A DNA stretch of 64,000 nt from an uncultured Flavobacteriales bacterium (lineage in GTDB: Bacteria; Bacteroidota; Bacteroidia; Flavobacteriales_D; Parvicellaceae): assembly GCA_943787535.1 (NCBI GenBank), contig CALSMU010000011.1, forward strand, positions 248,001 to 312,000, in the 5' to 3' direction. The notes beneath the pieces are model-generated. The model did no database searches, had not been told where the DNA came from, and saw nothing but the letters and a program-made list of their open reading frames with translations. A program made the translations under genes and the position numbers. This document shows positions 52,122 through 61,423 of the stretch, piece after piece. How positions within the stretch are numbered: the first letter of the stretch is position 1; the number at the start of each line of letters is the position of its first letter.

Positions 52122-53609
52122 TTAATTTCTTTTCCAAAAATAAGGGGTAAAAATTAAGGCAACGGTAAACAACTCTAATCTTCCCATAAGCATGAGTAAG
52201 GATAATACCCATTTACTTGCATCTGGAAGTTCAGAAAAATTTCCTGTAGGACCGATGCTTCCAAGACCTGGACCTACGTTGCCAACAGATGTAGCTACTG
52301 CACTAATTGCTTCTTTAAATGTAACGCCTCCAATAGCTGTTATTACAATTGAACCTAAGGTAAAGATAAATAAATATAAAAATATGAATGCTAGCAGGTT
52401 ATATATTATTTTATTAGAAACAGGTTCTTTATTTAAGTGAACTGGGATAACAGCATTCGGATGAAGTCTTCTTTTAAACTCCATTAATCCATTCTTAATT
52501 AAAAGAACGATCCTTACTATTTTCATGCCACCACTTGTTGAGCCAGCCGAAGCACCGGAAAAAAGGAGTAAAAAGAAAATAAATACTACTAATCCACCCC
52601 AAAGCATGTAATCAGCACTTGAGTAACCGGTGGTAGTTATCATGCTTATAACTTGAAACAACGTATCTCTAAAAGCTTGACCAATACCTCCCTCAGAGTT
52701 GTTGAGTACAAATGGGGTAAGCACTATCGTTAAGCCAATGATGCTCATTAAGTACCATTTAAACTCATCGTTTTTCCAAAAATGCTTTAGTTTTCCTTTT
52801 AATCCAAAGTAGATTAAAGTAAAATTTGTTCCAGCTAAAAACATGAAAAAGATAATAATGTACTCGATTAACGGGGAGTTAAAGTCAGCAATACTACCGT
52901 CTTTAGTGGAGAATCCACCAGTTGAAGTTGTTGTAAAAGCATGGTTGATGGCATCGAAAAAATTCATACCACTGAGCATTAGTAGTATCATTTCAAGGAA
53001 GGTCAGCCCAAAGTATATAACCCATAGTCGTTTTGCAGTTTCTTTTATTCGTGGATGAATTTTATCCTTTGTGGGTCCAGGTGCTTCCGCAACAAATAGC
53101 TCCATGCCTCCAATTCCTAGTAGCGGCAGTATGGCTATTGTAAGCACGATTATCCCCATTCCTCCAATCCATTGAGTTGTGCTTCTCCAAAACAATAAAC
53201 TTTCAGGTAGATTAGAAATTTCATGCCCTTTATCTCCTAGTATTGTGGCTCCGGTGGTTGTAAAGCCAGACATAGTTTCAAAAAAGGCGTTACTTATATT
53301 GCTTATCTCACCAGACATTATGTAAGGAAGTGAGCCGAAAATAACCATTGAAATCCATCCAAGTACAACAATTAGATAGCCATCTCGTTTTTTTATTTCC
53401 GCATCTTTACTCTGTTTATTGGCAATTCTAAGTCCTAGGCCACAGCAGAATGTTAGCAAAGCAGAAGTAACAAATGACCAAGTTGCCCCATCGTTATAGT
53501 GGATAGAGAAGGGAATGGACATTGCCATCAGAAAACCATTGATTATCAGTAATGTCCCAATTACATGGGCGATTACTCTCAGGTTAAGCAGTCTCTTGGC
53601 TTTAGGCAT
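52122..53609 (-). CDS. trkH: Trk system potassium uptake protein TrkH
   Basis: Inner-membrane K+ channel/transporter, 495 residues, about ten hydrophobic segments. The four pore-loop selectivity regions are visible: SGFTTTGATIL near residue 113, TTSTGGFSTKDG near 223, MITTTGYSSADY near 322, and VATSVGNVGPGLGSIG near 440; Gly residues are conserved in all four. Works with TrkA, encoded 3 bp upstream. Confidence 0.95.
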   Translation of the reverse strand: MPKAKRLLNLRVIAHVIGTLLIINGFLMAMSIPFSIHYNDGATWSFVTSALLTFCCGLGLRIANKQSKDAEIKKRDGYLIVVLGWISMVIFGSLPYIMSGEISNISNAFFETMSGFTTTGATILGDKGHEISNLPESLLFWRSTTQWIGGMGIIVLTIAILPLLGIGGMELFVAEAPGPTKDKIHPRIKETAKRLWVIYFGLTFLEMILLMLSGMNFFDAINHAFTTTSTGGFSTKDGSIADFNSPLIEYIIIFFMFLAGTNFTLIYFGLKGKLKHFWKNDEFKWYLMSIIGLTIVLTPFVLNNSEGGIGQAFRDTLFQVISMITTTGYSSADYMLWGGLVVFIFFLLLFSGASAGSTSGGMKIVRIVLLIKNGLMEFKRRLHPNAVIPVHLNKEPVSNKIIYNLLAFIFLYLFIFTLGSIVITAIGGVTFKEAISAVATSVGNVGPGLGSIGPTGNFSELPDASKWVLSLLMLMGRLELFTVALIFTPYFWKRN

Positions 53610-53612
53610 AGT

Positions 53613-54953
53613 CTAAAGAAAGAATTTCTCTATTTTATTAATAGATTCTGTGAGTGAAAAAACTACAGCCTTATCTCCGGCTTGTAGCTCAAAGTCTCCG
53701 AAAGGAATAAATCCTTTGTCATCTCTAATTACACCTGATATATTTGCCGACTTTGGAAATTTTAAATCTTTGATTTTTGTAAGTGTGACTTTAGAATCTG
53801 GTTTTACAATAAATTCAATTATTTCGGCATCAACTCCAGGTAAACTTGCGATTGCAGAAACGTTACCTTTTCTAACATATTTAAATATGTTACTGGCCGC
53901 AATAATTTTCTTGTTGATCAAAGTGTCAATACCAATAGCATGCGATAAATTTATGTAATCTATATTCTCGACGCGCGCAATTGTTTTACGGACACCATGG
54001 TTTTTTGCTACTAATGATGACATTATGTTTGTTTCGGAATCTCCAGTTACAGCAATAAAAGCATCCATTTCTGCTAGCCCTTCTTCTTCTAAAGCTTCGA
54101 CATCTCTGGCGTCAACATTAATTACCAGAGCTTTCTTAAGTCGTCCGGCAATTTTTTCACACCTAAACTTATCTTTTTCTACCAAAGTAACATTATAGTC
54201 TTGTTCTAAGTGTTCGGCAGTTAAGACACCGATCTCACTCCCTCCAAGTATCATGATGTCTTTTATAGGGAAGCATTCTTTTCCGCAAATTCGAGTTACA
54301 TCATCAATTGATTCTGGAGCTGAAATAAAGTAAACAATATCGTTCTCTTTTATAATTGTTTTCGAATTCGTTAAAATAGTTTCTTCATTTCTGTGAAGGG
54401 CAATTGATTTGTAGTTTAATTCTGGGTTTAGGTAGGAGCTTTCTTGCACTGTCTTGTTCTTTAGAGGCGAATTCTCTCCGATGGAGATTCCAAATACTGT
54501 TAATTTCCCATCTTCAAATTCAAAATCATCTGTAAATACTGATCTTTTTACAAGTTTATTGATTTCCTCTGTTGCAAGCAGAACAGGAGATATGAGCGTA
54601 TCTATACCCAGATTTTGATACACTTCTTCTCTTCCTTTTTTTAGGATATCTAAATCTGTAATCCGGGCAATTGTTCTTTTTGCTCCAAATTTCTTTGCAA
54701 GTATAGAAACTAACAAGTTGGTTTCTTCCGATGAGGTGACTGCTATTAATAAATCACAGGAATTTACCTTTGCACTTTCCAATATTTTAATAGATTTTGC
54801 ATCTCCGACAATCGTATACACATCGATATGGGATGCAACGTATTGCAGTCTTTCTGCGTTTTCATCAATCAAATAAATGTCCTGAGATTCACTTGATAGC
54901 ATTTTAGCTAAATGGTAGCCGACAGCACCAGCTCCGGTAATAATAATCTTCAT
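53613..54953 (-). CDS. trkA: Trk system potassium transporter regulator TrkA
   Basis: Cytoplasmic NAD(H)-binding gating subunit of TrkH, 446 residues. Two RCK/TrkA-N Rossmann domains (GAGAVGYHLAKML at residues 7-19, GGSEIGVLTAEHLEQ near 240) each followed by a TrkA-C domain. Second Rossmann domain is somewhat degenerate at its glycine loop (GGSEIG). Binds NAD(H)/ATP to gate K+ flux. Divergent gap of about 290 bp downstream is not present; the downstream TrkH starts 3 bp after its stop. Confidence 0.95.
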   Translation of the reverse strand: MKIIITGAGAVGYHLAKMLSSESQDIYLIDENAERLQYVASHIDVYTIVGDAKSIKILESAKVNSCDLLIAVTSSEETNLLVSILAKKFGAKRTIARITDLDILKKGREEVYQNLGIDTLISPVLLATEEINKLVKRSVFTDDFEFEDGKLTVFGISIGENSPLKNKTVQESSYLNPELNYKSIALHRNEETILTNSKTIIKENDIVYFISAPESIDDVTRICGKECFPIKDIMILGGSEIGVLTAEHLEQDYNVTLVEKDKFRCEKIAGRLKKALVINVDARDVEALEEEGLAEMDAFIAVTGDSETNIMSSLVAKNHGVRKTIARVENIDYINLSHAIGIDTLINKKIIAASNIFKYVRKGNVSAIASLPGVDAEIIEFIVKPDSKVTLTKIKDLKFPKSANISGVIRDDKGFIPFGDFELQAGDKAVVFSLTESINKIEKFFL

Positions 54954-54980
54954 AATTCAATAATGAATAACATTACCCCG

Positions 54981-54988
54981 CAAATGTA
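54981..54988 (-). promoter_or_regulatory. Candidate -7 box (TACATTTG) upstream of trkA
   Basis: Exact TAnnTTTG on the minus strand, 27 bp before the ATG; no TTG at normal spacing. Confidence 0.35.
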
Positions 54989-55052
54989 AATATTGATTTG
55001 GAGATAATCGAAGTTTTGAAAGGGGAAATGTAGAAATATTTCCCTGATGTAG

Positions 55053-55080
55053 AAAGGGGTTTAATTAAAAACCCTTTTTT
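55053..55080. terminator. Hairpin with T-tract between the 55.1-kb gene and trkA
   Basis: Stem AAAGGG/CCCTTT with an added TTT/AAA pair and a short AT loop; the plus strand carries TTTTTT after it, the minus strand a weaker T-run. It lies 18 bp after the minus-strand gene ending at 55098, so it may terminate that gene. A second nearby stem GGGAAAT/ATTTCCC precedes it. Confidence 0.5.
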
Positions 55081-55097
55081 ATTCTGTAATTTCTATT

Positions 55098-56246
55098 TTA
55101 AGCAGATTGGGCGTCATGAAAACTATCTCCAACTTTTTCGATTATATTTCTTAAAGGTTTGAAGTATGTTCTTAGTAGCGGCCATTTGTCATCATACCTT
55201 TCAAGGATGGTGTTTATAGGCTTTTTGTACTTCTTGAGATTGAAAGTAATAGCAGAAGGTGTTATCTTAGGTTCACATAGTTCGGAAACAGTATTTCCGT
55301 TAATTTTCCATTCTCGTTGATGCGCTTTGCTTGCTGCAACTTCATATTTGTCCAATAGTTCAATAATGTTCGAATATTTATCATTTTTGTAAACTGCAAC
55401 ATCGATATGTTTTCTCTCTTCTATCGAAATATGTTCAGGTTCAATTAATAGGGTGGAAGAGTAGTTGATGGTTAAATTAAGGGCCATATGAATAGCGCCT
55501 CTTATTGCTTTTTCAATTGTTTCTAGATCTGTGATTTTAGAAATGATAAAATCTTTTGCATCTTCGGACAGGGCAATTGATATGGCCATTTCTTTATTGA
55601 TTTGAACTATTAAAGAATTCATAAAATGCTGTAGAATCTTTTTGTAGTTTTCCTTTAATAATAGATTTTCCTCTTTTGTATTTTCTAAAGTTGTTTTCTG
55701 ATTTTGTAAATTATGAAGCACCAGATTGTGCGTTTCTAGATTATTGTATTCCTCTTTTATTCGCGCAGCAAAAACATTGTACAGTAAATTACCTATTGTT
55801 GCTTTTTGTTGAGTCGTGATTTTTTTTTCTCTATACATCCCGAATATTCCCGCGTGCGGAACTTTTATTATGAGCATGTCAAACATCCGGTCAAAAGGAG
55901 AGATGAATTTAAGGCACAAGTAGTTGTTGTCGACTTCATCTTCTAATGTAAGTTGCTGAATCTTTTTCTTGTTTTTTACTCCAGCACCTGAAACTTCCTT
56001 TAGAAATAGAAGCATATCTTTTCTAAACCAGGCGTGTGTAGCTTTGTCTTTTCTAGCTTTTTGCAATAAATGGACTTTGTTTCTTAAGGAGAGTTTGCTA
56101 GTTCCGTTCTCAGTAAAACATTTTAACACCACTTCCTTATCTGGGTTACAGTAAGCCGCATAAGCCTCTGTGACGCCAGGGATGTAGTCCTTAAGGTTGT
56201 CGGAGAGATAACTTAAGGGGTGTTCTATGAATGTGTAACGTAGCAT
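55098..56246 (-). CDS. Regulator-like protein of unknown family
   Basis: Cytoplasmic 382-residue protein with no family I recognise. ATG at 56246 is preferred to a TTG fourteen codons earlier. The N-terminal 170 residues look like a GAF-type sensor (PFDRMFDMLIIKVPHAGIFG near residue 120). A coiled-coil follows near 195-215 (LQNQKTTLENTKEEN). Residues 230-290 recall the helical lid of NtrC-type activators (ALSEDAKDFII, then IEKAIRGAIHMALNL), but Walker motifs are absent. The C-terminus ENGNTVSELCEPKITPSAI-like region and LRTYFKPLRNIIEK could be a HTH. The gap before it is packed with TTAAGT hexamers, fitting an autoregulated DNA-binding protein; inference. Confidence 0.65.
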   Translation of the reverse strand: MLRYTFIEHPLSYLSDNLKDYIPGVTEAYAAYCNPDKEVVLKCFTENGTSKLSLRNKVHLLQKARKDKATHAWFRKDMLLFLKEVSGAGVKNKKKIQQLTLEDEVDNNYLCLKFISPFDRMFDMLIIKVPHAGIFGMYREKKITTQQKATIGNLLYNVFAARIKEEYNNLETHNLVLHNLQNQKTTLENTKEENLLLKENYKKILQHFMNSLIVQINKEMAISIALSEDAKDFIISKITDLETIEKAIRGAIHMALNLTINYSSTLLIEPEHISIEERKHIDVAVYKNDKYSNIIELLDKYEVAASKAHQREWKINGNTVSELCEPKITPSAITFNLKKYKKPINTILERYDDKWPLLRTYFKPLRNIIEKVGDSFHDAQSA

Positions 56247-56248
56247 GC

Positions 56249-56442
56249 TTAAGTACGAAGTTAAGTAATTTATTGAGATTATACTCAATATATTAAGTAA
56301 TATTTCAAGTAGTTATTAAGTCCGATTGATTAAAAAGTTAAGTTCATTAATATTGCTTAACTCACGTAAACATTGAAAAGTAAATACGTAATATTGTTTT
56401 AGTTAATGTTTTGTGGCATTATTATTAAGTTAATAATTAAGT
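56249..56442. promoter_or_regulatory. Cluster of seven TTAAGT hexamers
   Basis: Exact TTAAGT at 56249, 56261, 56293, 56316, 56338, 56425 and 56437, all plus strand, in a 227-bp gap between divergent unknown genes. Several are preceded by G (GTTAAG) or A, and reverse CTTAAC occurs at 56356. In AT-rich random DNA of this length less than one would be expected. Confidence 0.6.
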
Positions 56443-56473
56443 ACTGGTGAAGTTAAGAGAAGACATATATAGA

Positions 56474-56926
56474 ATGAAAGTTATACATGTAATGATTCAG
56501 ATATTGCATGTGTTAATCCGTTTAGTACTTTTTATTATCAGATGCATTTTGAAATTATTTTCTAGACTTATTTTTTTAATATACACGAATTTATTGACGT
56601 TTAACAAGAGTAAAATAAAGCCTTTAATAGGTTCATTACACGAATACTTATATCACCGGGCATGCGATGCTTTTGATTGTGGTATTGGGCAGCAACATGA
56701 AAAACATATTAGCGAAGATAAAGAAATAGTTATTCCATTGATTAATATAATAGGCAAATTTATTTTACAAGTTGTACGTCTAATCATGGGAATCAAGAAG
56801 GTGATAAAAAGGAGAAAAAAGAAGAAGATTTATAGGAATCGAAAACAATATGATCAACAGAAAAAAGGAATAATAAGCGCTTACCTTGCTCGTTTCCAAG
56901 CTTTATTTAGAGTTTTAGAGTATTGA
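56474..56926 (+). CDS. Small basic membrane-associated protein of unknown function
   Basis: Predicted 150-residue protein from the ATG at 56474 (a GTG nine codons earlier is possible). Two hydrophobic helices: one at about 3-38 (IQILHVLIRLVLFIIRC) and one at about 95-107 (IIGKFILQVVRLIMGIKK); between them a His/Cys-rich loop (CDAFDCGIGQQHEKH, reminiscent of a small metal-binding patch), and after them a Lys/Arg tail (KKVIKRRKKKKIYRNRKQY). Unrecognised. It faces the regulator-like gene across the TTAAGT cluster and is followed by a 53-aa basic peptide gene. Confidence 0.55.
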   Translation: MKVIHVMIQILHVLIRLVLFIIRCILKLFSRLIFLIYTNLLTFNKSKIKPLIGSLHEYLYHRACDAFDCGIGQQHEKHISEDKEIVIPLINIIGKFILQVVRLIMGIKKVIKRRKKKKIYRNRKQYDQQKKGIISAYLARFQALFRVLEY

Positions 56927-56963
56927 TTTTTGTAAGGTAAAATGAAATAAATAAAATTGAATA

Positions 56964-57125
56964 ATGGAATACAGTAAATGGTACAATAAAATATTTGGTC
57001 TACAAGAAGATAGTTGTAAAGTCAATTACAGGGGTAAAAGGATTGAGATTTATGAACTCTTTAAGAAAAATAAATATAAAAAATCACCTAAAAAGATTAA
57101 GGAAAAACCAACACAGCATAAGTAG
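56964..57125 (+). CDS. Small basic protein (53 aa) of unknown function
   Basis: Short reading frame: begins MEYSKWYNKIFGLQEDSCKV and ends in a Lys-rich tail with KEKPTQHK. Start ATG at 56964, stop TAG. It sits 37 bp after the 150-aa gene and 52 bp before the phosphomutase. The coding look comes from its codon use and the clustering of aromatic/charged residues. Could be a genuine small protein coupled to the preceding gene; not recognised. Confidence 0.4.
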   Translation: MEYSKWYNKIFGLQEDSCKVNYRGKRIEIYELFKKNKYKKSPKKIKEKPTQHK

Positions 57126-57177
57126 TTTTTTAATTATATCTATTATCCTTACATTCGAAGCCTGAAAAAAGAAAAGT

Positions 57178-58587
57178 ATGACGAAGATTAAGTTTGGAAC
57201 AGATGGATGGAGAGCAATTATTGCTAAAGAATTTACTGTAGATAATGTTGTAAGAATTTCCGAGGCAACTGGAAATTGGACAAAGAAGAACAATAGCACC
57301 CCATCAATAGTGTTGGGACATGATTGCAGATTTGCTGGTGAAATGTTTGCTGAAACCGCGGCTAAAGTATTTGCCTCACAAGGCATTAAGGTTTTATTAG
57401 CCAAGAATTTTGTTTCTACTCCAATGGTTTCGCTTGGGGCTGTGCATTACAATACCTCTTTAGGTGTTGTATTGACTGCTAGTCATAATCCTCCATCATA
57501 TAATGGGTATAAATTAAAAGGTGGCTTCGGTGGTCCTTTGAGTCCTGAACATGTTCAGGAAGTGGAAGATATTATTTCAGACAATGTAAACATTGATGTT
57601 GCCTCACTTTCTATTGAAGAATTCATAAAACAAGGATTGATTAAATATGTTGATTTAGAAAAATTATACTTGGATGCTGTTCGAGAAAATTTTGACTTAG
57701 AAGCTATTGCAAATTCAAATATGAATTTCGCTTACGATGCAATGTATGGTGCTGGTCAAAATGTACTAAAGAAACTATTGCCAGAAATGACATTCTTGCA
57801 TTGCGATGAGAATCCATCATTTATGGGGCAAGCACCCGAGCCGATCGATAAAAATTTACAAGAATTTTCTCAATTGATAAAATCAAAAGGAAACATTGCT
57901 GCAGGTCTTGCCACTGATGGTGATGCGGATAGAATTGGCTTATATAATTCTAAGGGAGAATTTGTTGACTCTCATCATATTATGCTGTTATTAATGCATT
58001 ACTTGCACAAAACAAAACGTTTGAATGGCAAGGTTGTAGTTGCAGCTTCTACAACTCCGCGTGTTGGACGTTTAGCTGAAAAGTGGGGATTAGATTTCGA
58101 TATGGTTCAAATCGGATTTAAATATATTGCTGCTCAAATGTTGACAGAAGATGTTTTAGTTGGCGGTGAAGAGAGCGGAGGTATCGCTATTAAAGGACAT
58201 ATTCCAGAAAGAGATGGCATCTGGATGGGATTAGTTCTTTTTGAATTTATGGTTAAATCTGGAAAATCATTAGAAGAACTGGTTGATGAAATTTATACCT
58301 TGGTTGGAGAATTCAAATATTGGAGAGATGATTTACATCTTTCTGAAGAATTGAAACAACAAGTTATTGCTAATTGTAAGGCTGACAAGTACCAATCTTT
58401 CGGTGAATTTCAAGTACAAGAAGTTCAAACAATTGATGGGTATAAATATATTCTTAGCAAAGATGAATGGTTGATGATTCGTCCTTCGGGCACTGAGCCG
58501 GTATTAAGAGCTTATGCTGAGGCAAAAACGCTTGATGGAGCAAAGGCTATTCTTAAAGCTGCAAAAGCTGAATTGGGGATAGGATAA
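57178..58587 (+). CDS. Phosphoglucomutase/phosphomannomutase family protein
   Basis: Alpha-D-phosphohexomutase of 469 residues, interconverting sugar 1- and 6-phosphates for glycogen, cell wall or capsule precursors. GTDGWRAI at 7-14, phosphoserine loop LTASHNPPSYNGYK near residue 98, metal loop DGDADRIGLYN near 244, sugar loop GGEESGGIAI near 331, and phosphate loop RPSGTEPVLRAY near 438. The FGTDGWR start and NPPSYNGYK point to PGM/PMM rather than GlmM; substrate undecided. Confidence 0.92.
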   Translation: MTKIKFGTDGWRAIIAKEFTVDNVVRISEATGNWTKKNNSTPSIVLGHDCRFAGEMFAETAAKVFASQGIKVLLAKNFVSTPMVSLGAVHYNTSLGVVLTASHNPPSYNGYKLKGGFGGPLSPEHVQEVEDIISDNVNIDVASLSIEEFIKQGLIKYVDLEKLYLDAVRENFDLEAIANSNMNFAYDAMYGAGQNVLKKLLPEMTFLHCDENPSFMGQAPEPIDKNLQEFSQLIKSKGNIAAGLATDGDADRIGLYNSKGEFVDSHHIMLLLMHYLHKTKRLNGKVVVAASTTPRVGRLAEKWGLDFDMVQIGFKYIAAQMLTEDVLVGGEESGGIAIKGHIPERDGIWMGLVLFEFMVKSGKSLEELVDEIYTLVGEFKYWRDDLHLSEELKQQVIANCKADKYQSFGEFQVQEVQTIDGYKYILSKDEWLMIRPSGTEPVLRAYAEAKTLDGAKAILKAAKAELGIG

Positions 58588-58625
58588 GCTTATGCCAAAT
58601 AATAGGAGCTTATACATTTGTATGG

Positions 58626-59969
58626 CTATTTATCAGTTATTTTAGTCAAAACTCTTCCACCACTTGCTCTAATAAAAGCCTTGGATTCATCATTTAGCGC
58701 TTTCAAAGAGGTAGATTCATCTAGTTCACTAGCTAATTCTTGAAAGCGCTTGTCTGCTTTCATAGCAAGTCCATCCACCATCAATGAAACGGAATTGAAA
58801 TTAAGCAACCGCAGTCTATCAATATCTCGTAATCGAGATAAAGCTACGTAACCTTGTCCTCTTTCAAATGTCCTTCCTAAGTCCAGTTCTGCAGCATCTA
58901 GAGTCATTCCTTGACTTTTATGAACGGTTATTGCCCAAGCAAGCCGCAGCGGTATTTGTTTATAAGAGGCCAAAGTATTGCCCTTTTCATCATCTATAGA
59001 CCATTCTTCAGGACTAGCTGTAATTTTTTCATTATCTAATGTATTCACTACTGGTATCCCAACAGAAGAAAATTTTATAATTTCTCCTAGCGTTCCGTTA
59101 ATGTACCCTTTTTCAACGTTGTTTTTGACAAACATCACTTTAGCTCCAATTCTTAAAGGCATGTCATTTTGAGTAAGTACTGTATTTTTTAAAACAGTAA
59201 TTAAAGCTTTGTCTCCAGATGTTTTCGCTTTAAAAAACCTGCTTTTACCCGGTAAATCCGCTAAATGGGTGTTGTTAATGAAATCGACATCTTCGTTATG
59301 CGTATAGAGTTTTGTGGGTTCTATTCCAGATTCGAAAGTAGTGTTTGCAGCATTTTTTAATGCGTCGATAGATTTCTGTGTAACGCTACCGCAACGAATA
59401 TCTTCCAAAACATTACCTAATGCATTATCATTTTGTCTAAACTGCTGCGTTAGGTAGCAGATATTAAAGTTTGCATTTTGCCAAGCTGCAGACATGAATG
59501 AAAATTTATCGCTACTACGTTCGCCATATTTTCCAATAGGAGGGAGTTGGAAAAAATCACCACACACAACTATTTGTGCCCCTCCAAAAGCTTCATTATT
59601 TTCCTTGCAATACGTCAAAACTTGGTTAATAGAATTTAATTGGTCTTTGTGTAACATGGAGATTTCATCAATGATAAGGACCTTAACCTTATCAAACTGT
59701 TCTCTTAAATATTTCTTCTTTTTTAAATTTCTAAGATCTTTTCCTGTCAGTAATTGCTTAATACCAATACCAGACCAAGAATGAATTGTACTGCCTTTTA
59801 TATGGGTAGATGCAATACCTGTTGAAGCTGTAATAGCAACGTTAATATTAGCATCTTTTAGGTGTTGTGTAAATTGATTTAAGACATAGGTTTTCCCTGT
59901 TCCAGCAGAACCCGTGAGGAAAACATTTCTTCCAGATTTTAACAATGCTAGTGCCTTTTCTTGTGTCAT
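58626..59969 (-). CDS. Pif1/RecD-like ATP-dependent DNA helicase
   Basis: Superfamily 1B 5'-3' helicase of 447 residues. Walker A TGSAGTGKTYVLN near residue 19, Walker B LIIDEISMLHKDQL near 98, GDFFQLPPIG near 136 (motif III), and late motifs LAWAITVHKSQGMTLDAAELDLG near 345 and GYVALSRLRD near 375. Roles in genome maintenance are family knowledge. Divergent from the DEAD-box gene across 104 bp. Confidence 0.92.
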   Translation of the reverse strand: MTQEKALALLKSGRNVFLTGSAGTGKTYVLNQFTQHLKDANINVAITASTGIASTHIKGSTIHSWSGIGIKQLLTGKDLRNLKKKKYLREQFDKVKVLIIDEISMLHKDQLNSINQVLTYCKENNEAFGGAQIVVCGDFFQLPPIGKYGERSSDKFSFMSAAWQNANFNICYLTQQFRQNDNALGNVLEDIRCGSVTQKSIDALKNAANTTFESGIEPTKLYTHNEDVDFINNTHLADLPGKSRFFKAKTSGDKALITVLKNTVLTQNDMPLRIGAKVMFVKNNVEKGYINGTLGEIIKFSSVGIPVVNTLDNEKITASPEEWSIDDEKGNTLASYKQIPLRLAWAITVHKSQGMTLDAAELDLGRTFERGQGYVALSRLRDIDRLRLLNFNSVSLMVDGLAMKADKRFQELASELDESTSLKALNDESKAFIRASGGRVLTKITDK

Positions 59970-60051
59970 TTGTTTGTTGAGTAGTATTAAGTTGTAAAAC
60001 TACCAACAAACTGGATTTGATTATTATGCAAATAGAAATGATATAAACAGT

Positions 60052-60059
60052 TACATTTG
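60052..60059 (+). promoter_or_regulatory. Candidate -7 box (TACATTTG) upstream of the DEAD-box helicase
   Basis: Exact TAnnTTTG, 14 bp before the ATG; no TTG at normal spacing. Confidence 0.35.
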
Positions 60060-60073
60060 CAAAAAACAATTCA

Positions 60074-61423
60074 ATGGAATCTTTTAGTGATTTTAAGCTT
60101 GTAAAACAATTGAACTATGCAATTGATGACTTAGGCTTTGATAAGCCAACTCCTATTCAGAAAGAAGCGTTTTCAGTTGTACTCTCAGGTAAAGACATTG
60201 TAGGAGTGGCTCAAACAGGTACAGGTAAGACGCTAGCGTATATGTTGCCAATTTTGCAGGAGTTGAAATTTTCCAAACAAGTTGCTCCAAGAGTTGCTAT
60301 TATGGTTCCTACAAGAGAATTGGTTCTGCAAGTGGTTGAAAATATCGAAAGTTTTGCTAAATATATAAGCCTTAGGGTGGTAGGAGTATATGGCGGAACC
60401 AATATCAATACGCAGATGCAATCAGTTGCACAAGGAGCTGATATTATTGTTGGTACACCAGGAAGGTTCTATGATTTATCATTAAGTGGTGCTTTAAAAT
60501 TAAAGGCGATTAAGAAATTAGTAATTGATGAGGTTGATGTAATGATGGACTTAGGTTTCTTGCCGCAACTCACCAATATTTTTGAATTACTGCCCGAGAA
60601 AAGACAAAATATAATGTTTTCTGCTACAATGACTGAAGAGGTAGATGCATTAATTGATGATTTCTTTATAGTTCCTACAAAAATTGCGATAGCGGTTAGT
60701 GGAACTCCTTTAGAGAATATTGTACAACAATGCTATCCTGTTCCTAATTTTTATACTAAAGTCAACTTACTTACGCATTTAATAAAGAATAAAACAGATT
60801 TTAGAAAAGTTTTGATTTTTGTTTCAAGTAAAAAAATAGCAGATAGGTTGTTTGATGCTTTAGAAGGAAGGTTTGGATCTGAAATAGGGGTGATACATTC
60901 TAATAAGTCGCAAAACTATAGAATTCGCTCTGTCGAACAATTTGACTCAGGAGTAAATCGAATTTTGTTATCTACCGATGTGATGGCACGTGGATTGGAT
61001 TTGGAAAAAATAACACATGTAATCAATTTTGATACGCCAACATATCCAGAAAACTACATGCACCGAATTGGCAGAACGGGTAGAGCAGAAGAGGCGGGTA
61101 ATACTATATTGTTTTATACGGAGAAAGAAACAGAGAGCAAAGAAGCGATTGAGGATTTGATGAAGATGAAAATCCGTACAAATAAAATACCTAAAGAGGT
61201 TGAAGTTTCAAGAGAGTTGATTCCAGAAGAGCAACCACGTAATATTGAAATACATAAAAGTCATAAAAAGAAAACGGACGAAGAGGTAAGTTATCATCAG
61301 AAAAGCGAAAAGAATTCAAAAACCAATCAAGGTGGTTCATACAGAAGGATAATTGCAAAGAAGTACAAGAAGCCAAAAACCAGAGGAGATAAAAACTTCG
61401 GTAAAAGAAAAGGAATGAAATAA
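60074..61423 (+). CDS. DEAD-box RNA helicase with DEVD motif II
   Basis: RNA helicase of 449 residues. Q motif PTPIQKEAF, Walker [13 protein letters not shown] (residues about 44-55), PTRELVLQV, motif [16 protein letters not shown] (DEVD instead of DEAD), SAT (MFSATM), and motif [16 protein letters not shown] basic C-terminal tail (Lys/Arg-rich from 390) probably binds RNA. A one-base overlap (TAATG) couples it to the VF530-family gene. The exact target (ribosome assembly or mRNA decay) cannot be read. Confidence 0.93.
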   Translation: MESFSDFKLVKQLNYAIDDLGFDKPTPIQKEAFSVVLSGKDIVGVAQTGTGKTLAYMLPILQELKFSKQVAPRVAIMVPTRELVLQVVENIESFAKYISLRVVGVYGGTNINTQMQSVAQGADIIVGTPGRFYDLSLSGALKLKAIKKLVIDEVDVMMDLGFLPQLTNIFELLPEKRQNIMFSATMTEEVDALIDDFFIVPTKIAIAVSGTPLENIVQQCYPVPNFYTKVNLLTHLIKNKTDFRKVLIFVSSKKIADRLFDALEGRFGSEIGVIHSNKSQNYRIRSVEQFDSGVNRILLSTDVMARGLDLEKITHVINFDTPTYPENYMHRIGRTGRAEEAGNTILFYTEKETESKEAIEDLMKMKIRTNKIPKEVEVSRELIPEEQPRNIEIHKSHKKKTDEEVSYHQKSEKNSKTNQGGSYRRIIAKKYKKPKTRGDKNFGKRKGMK

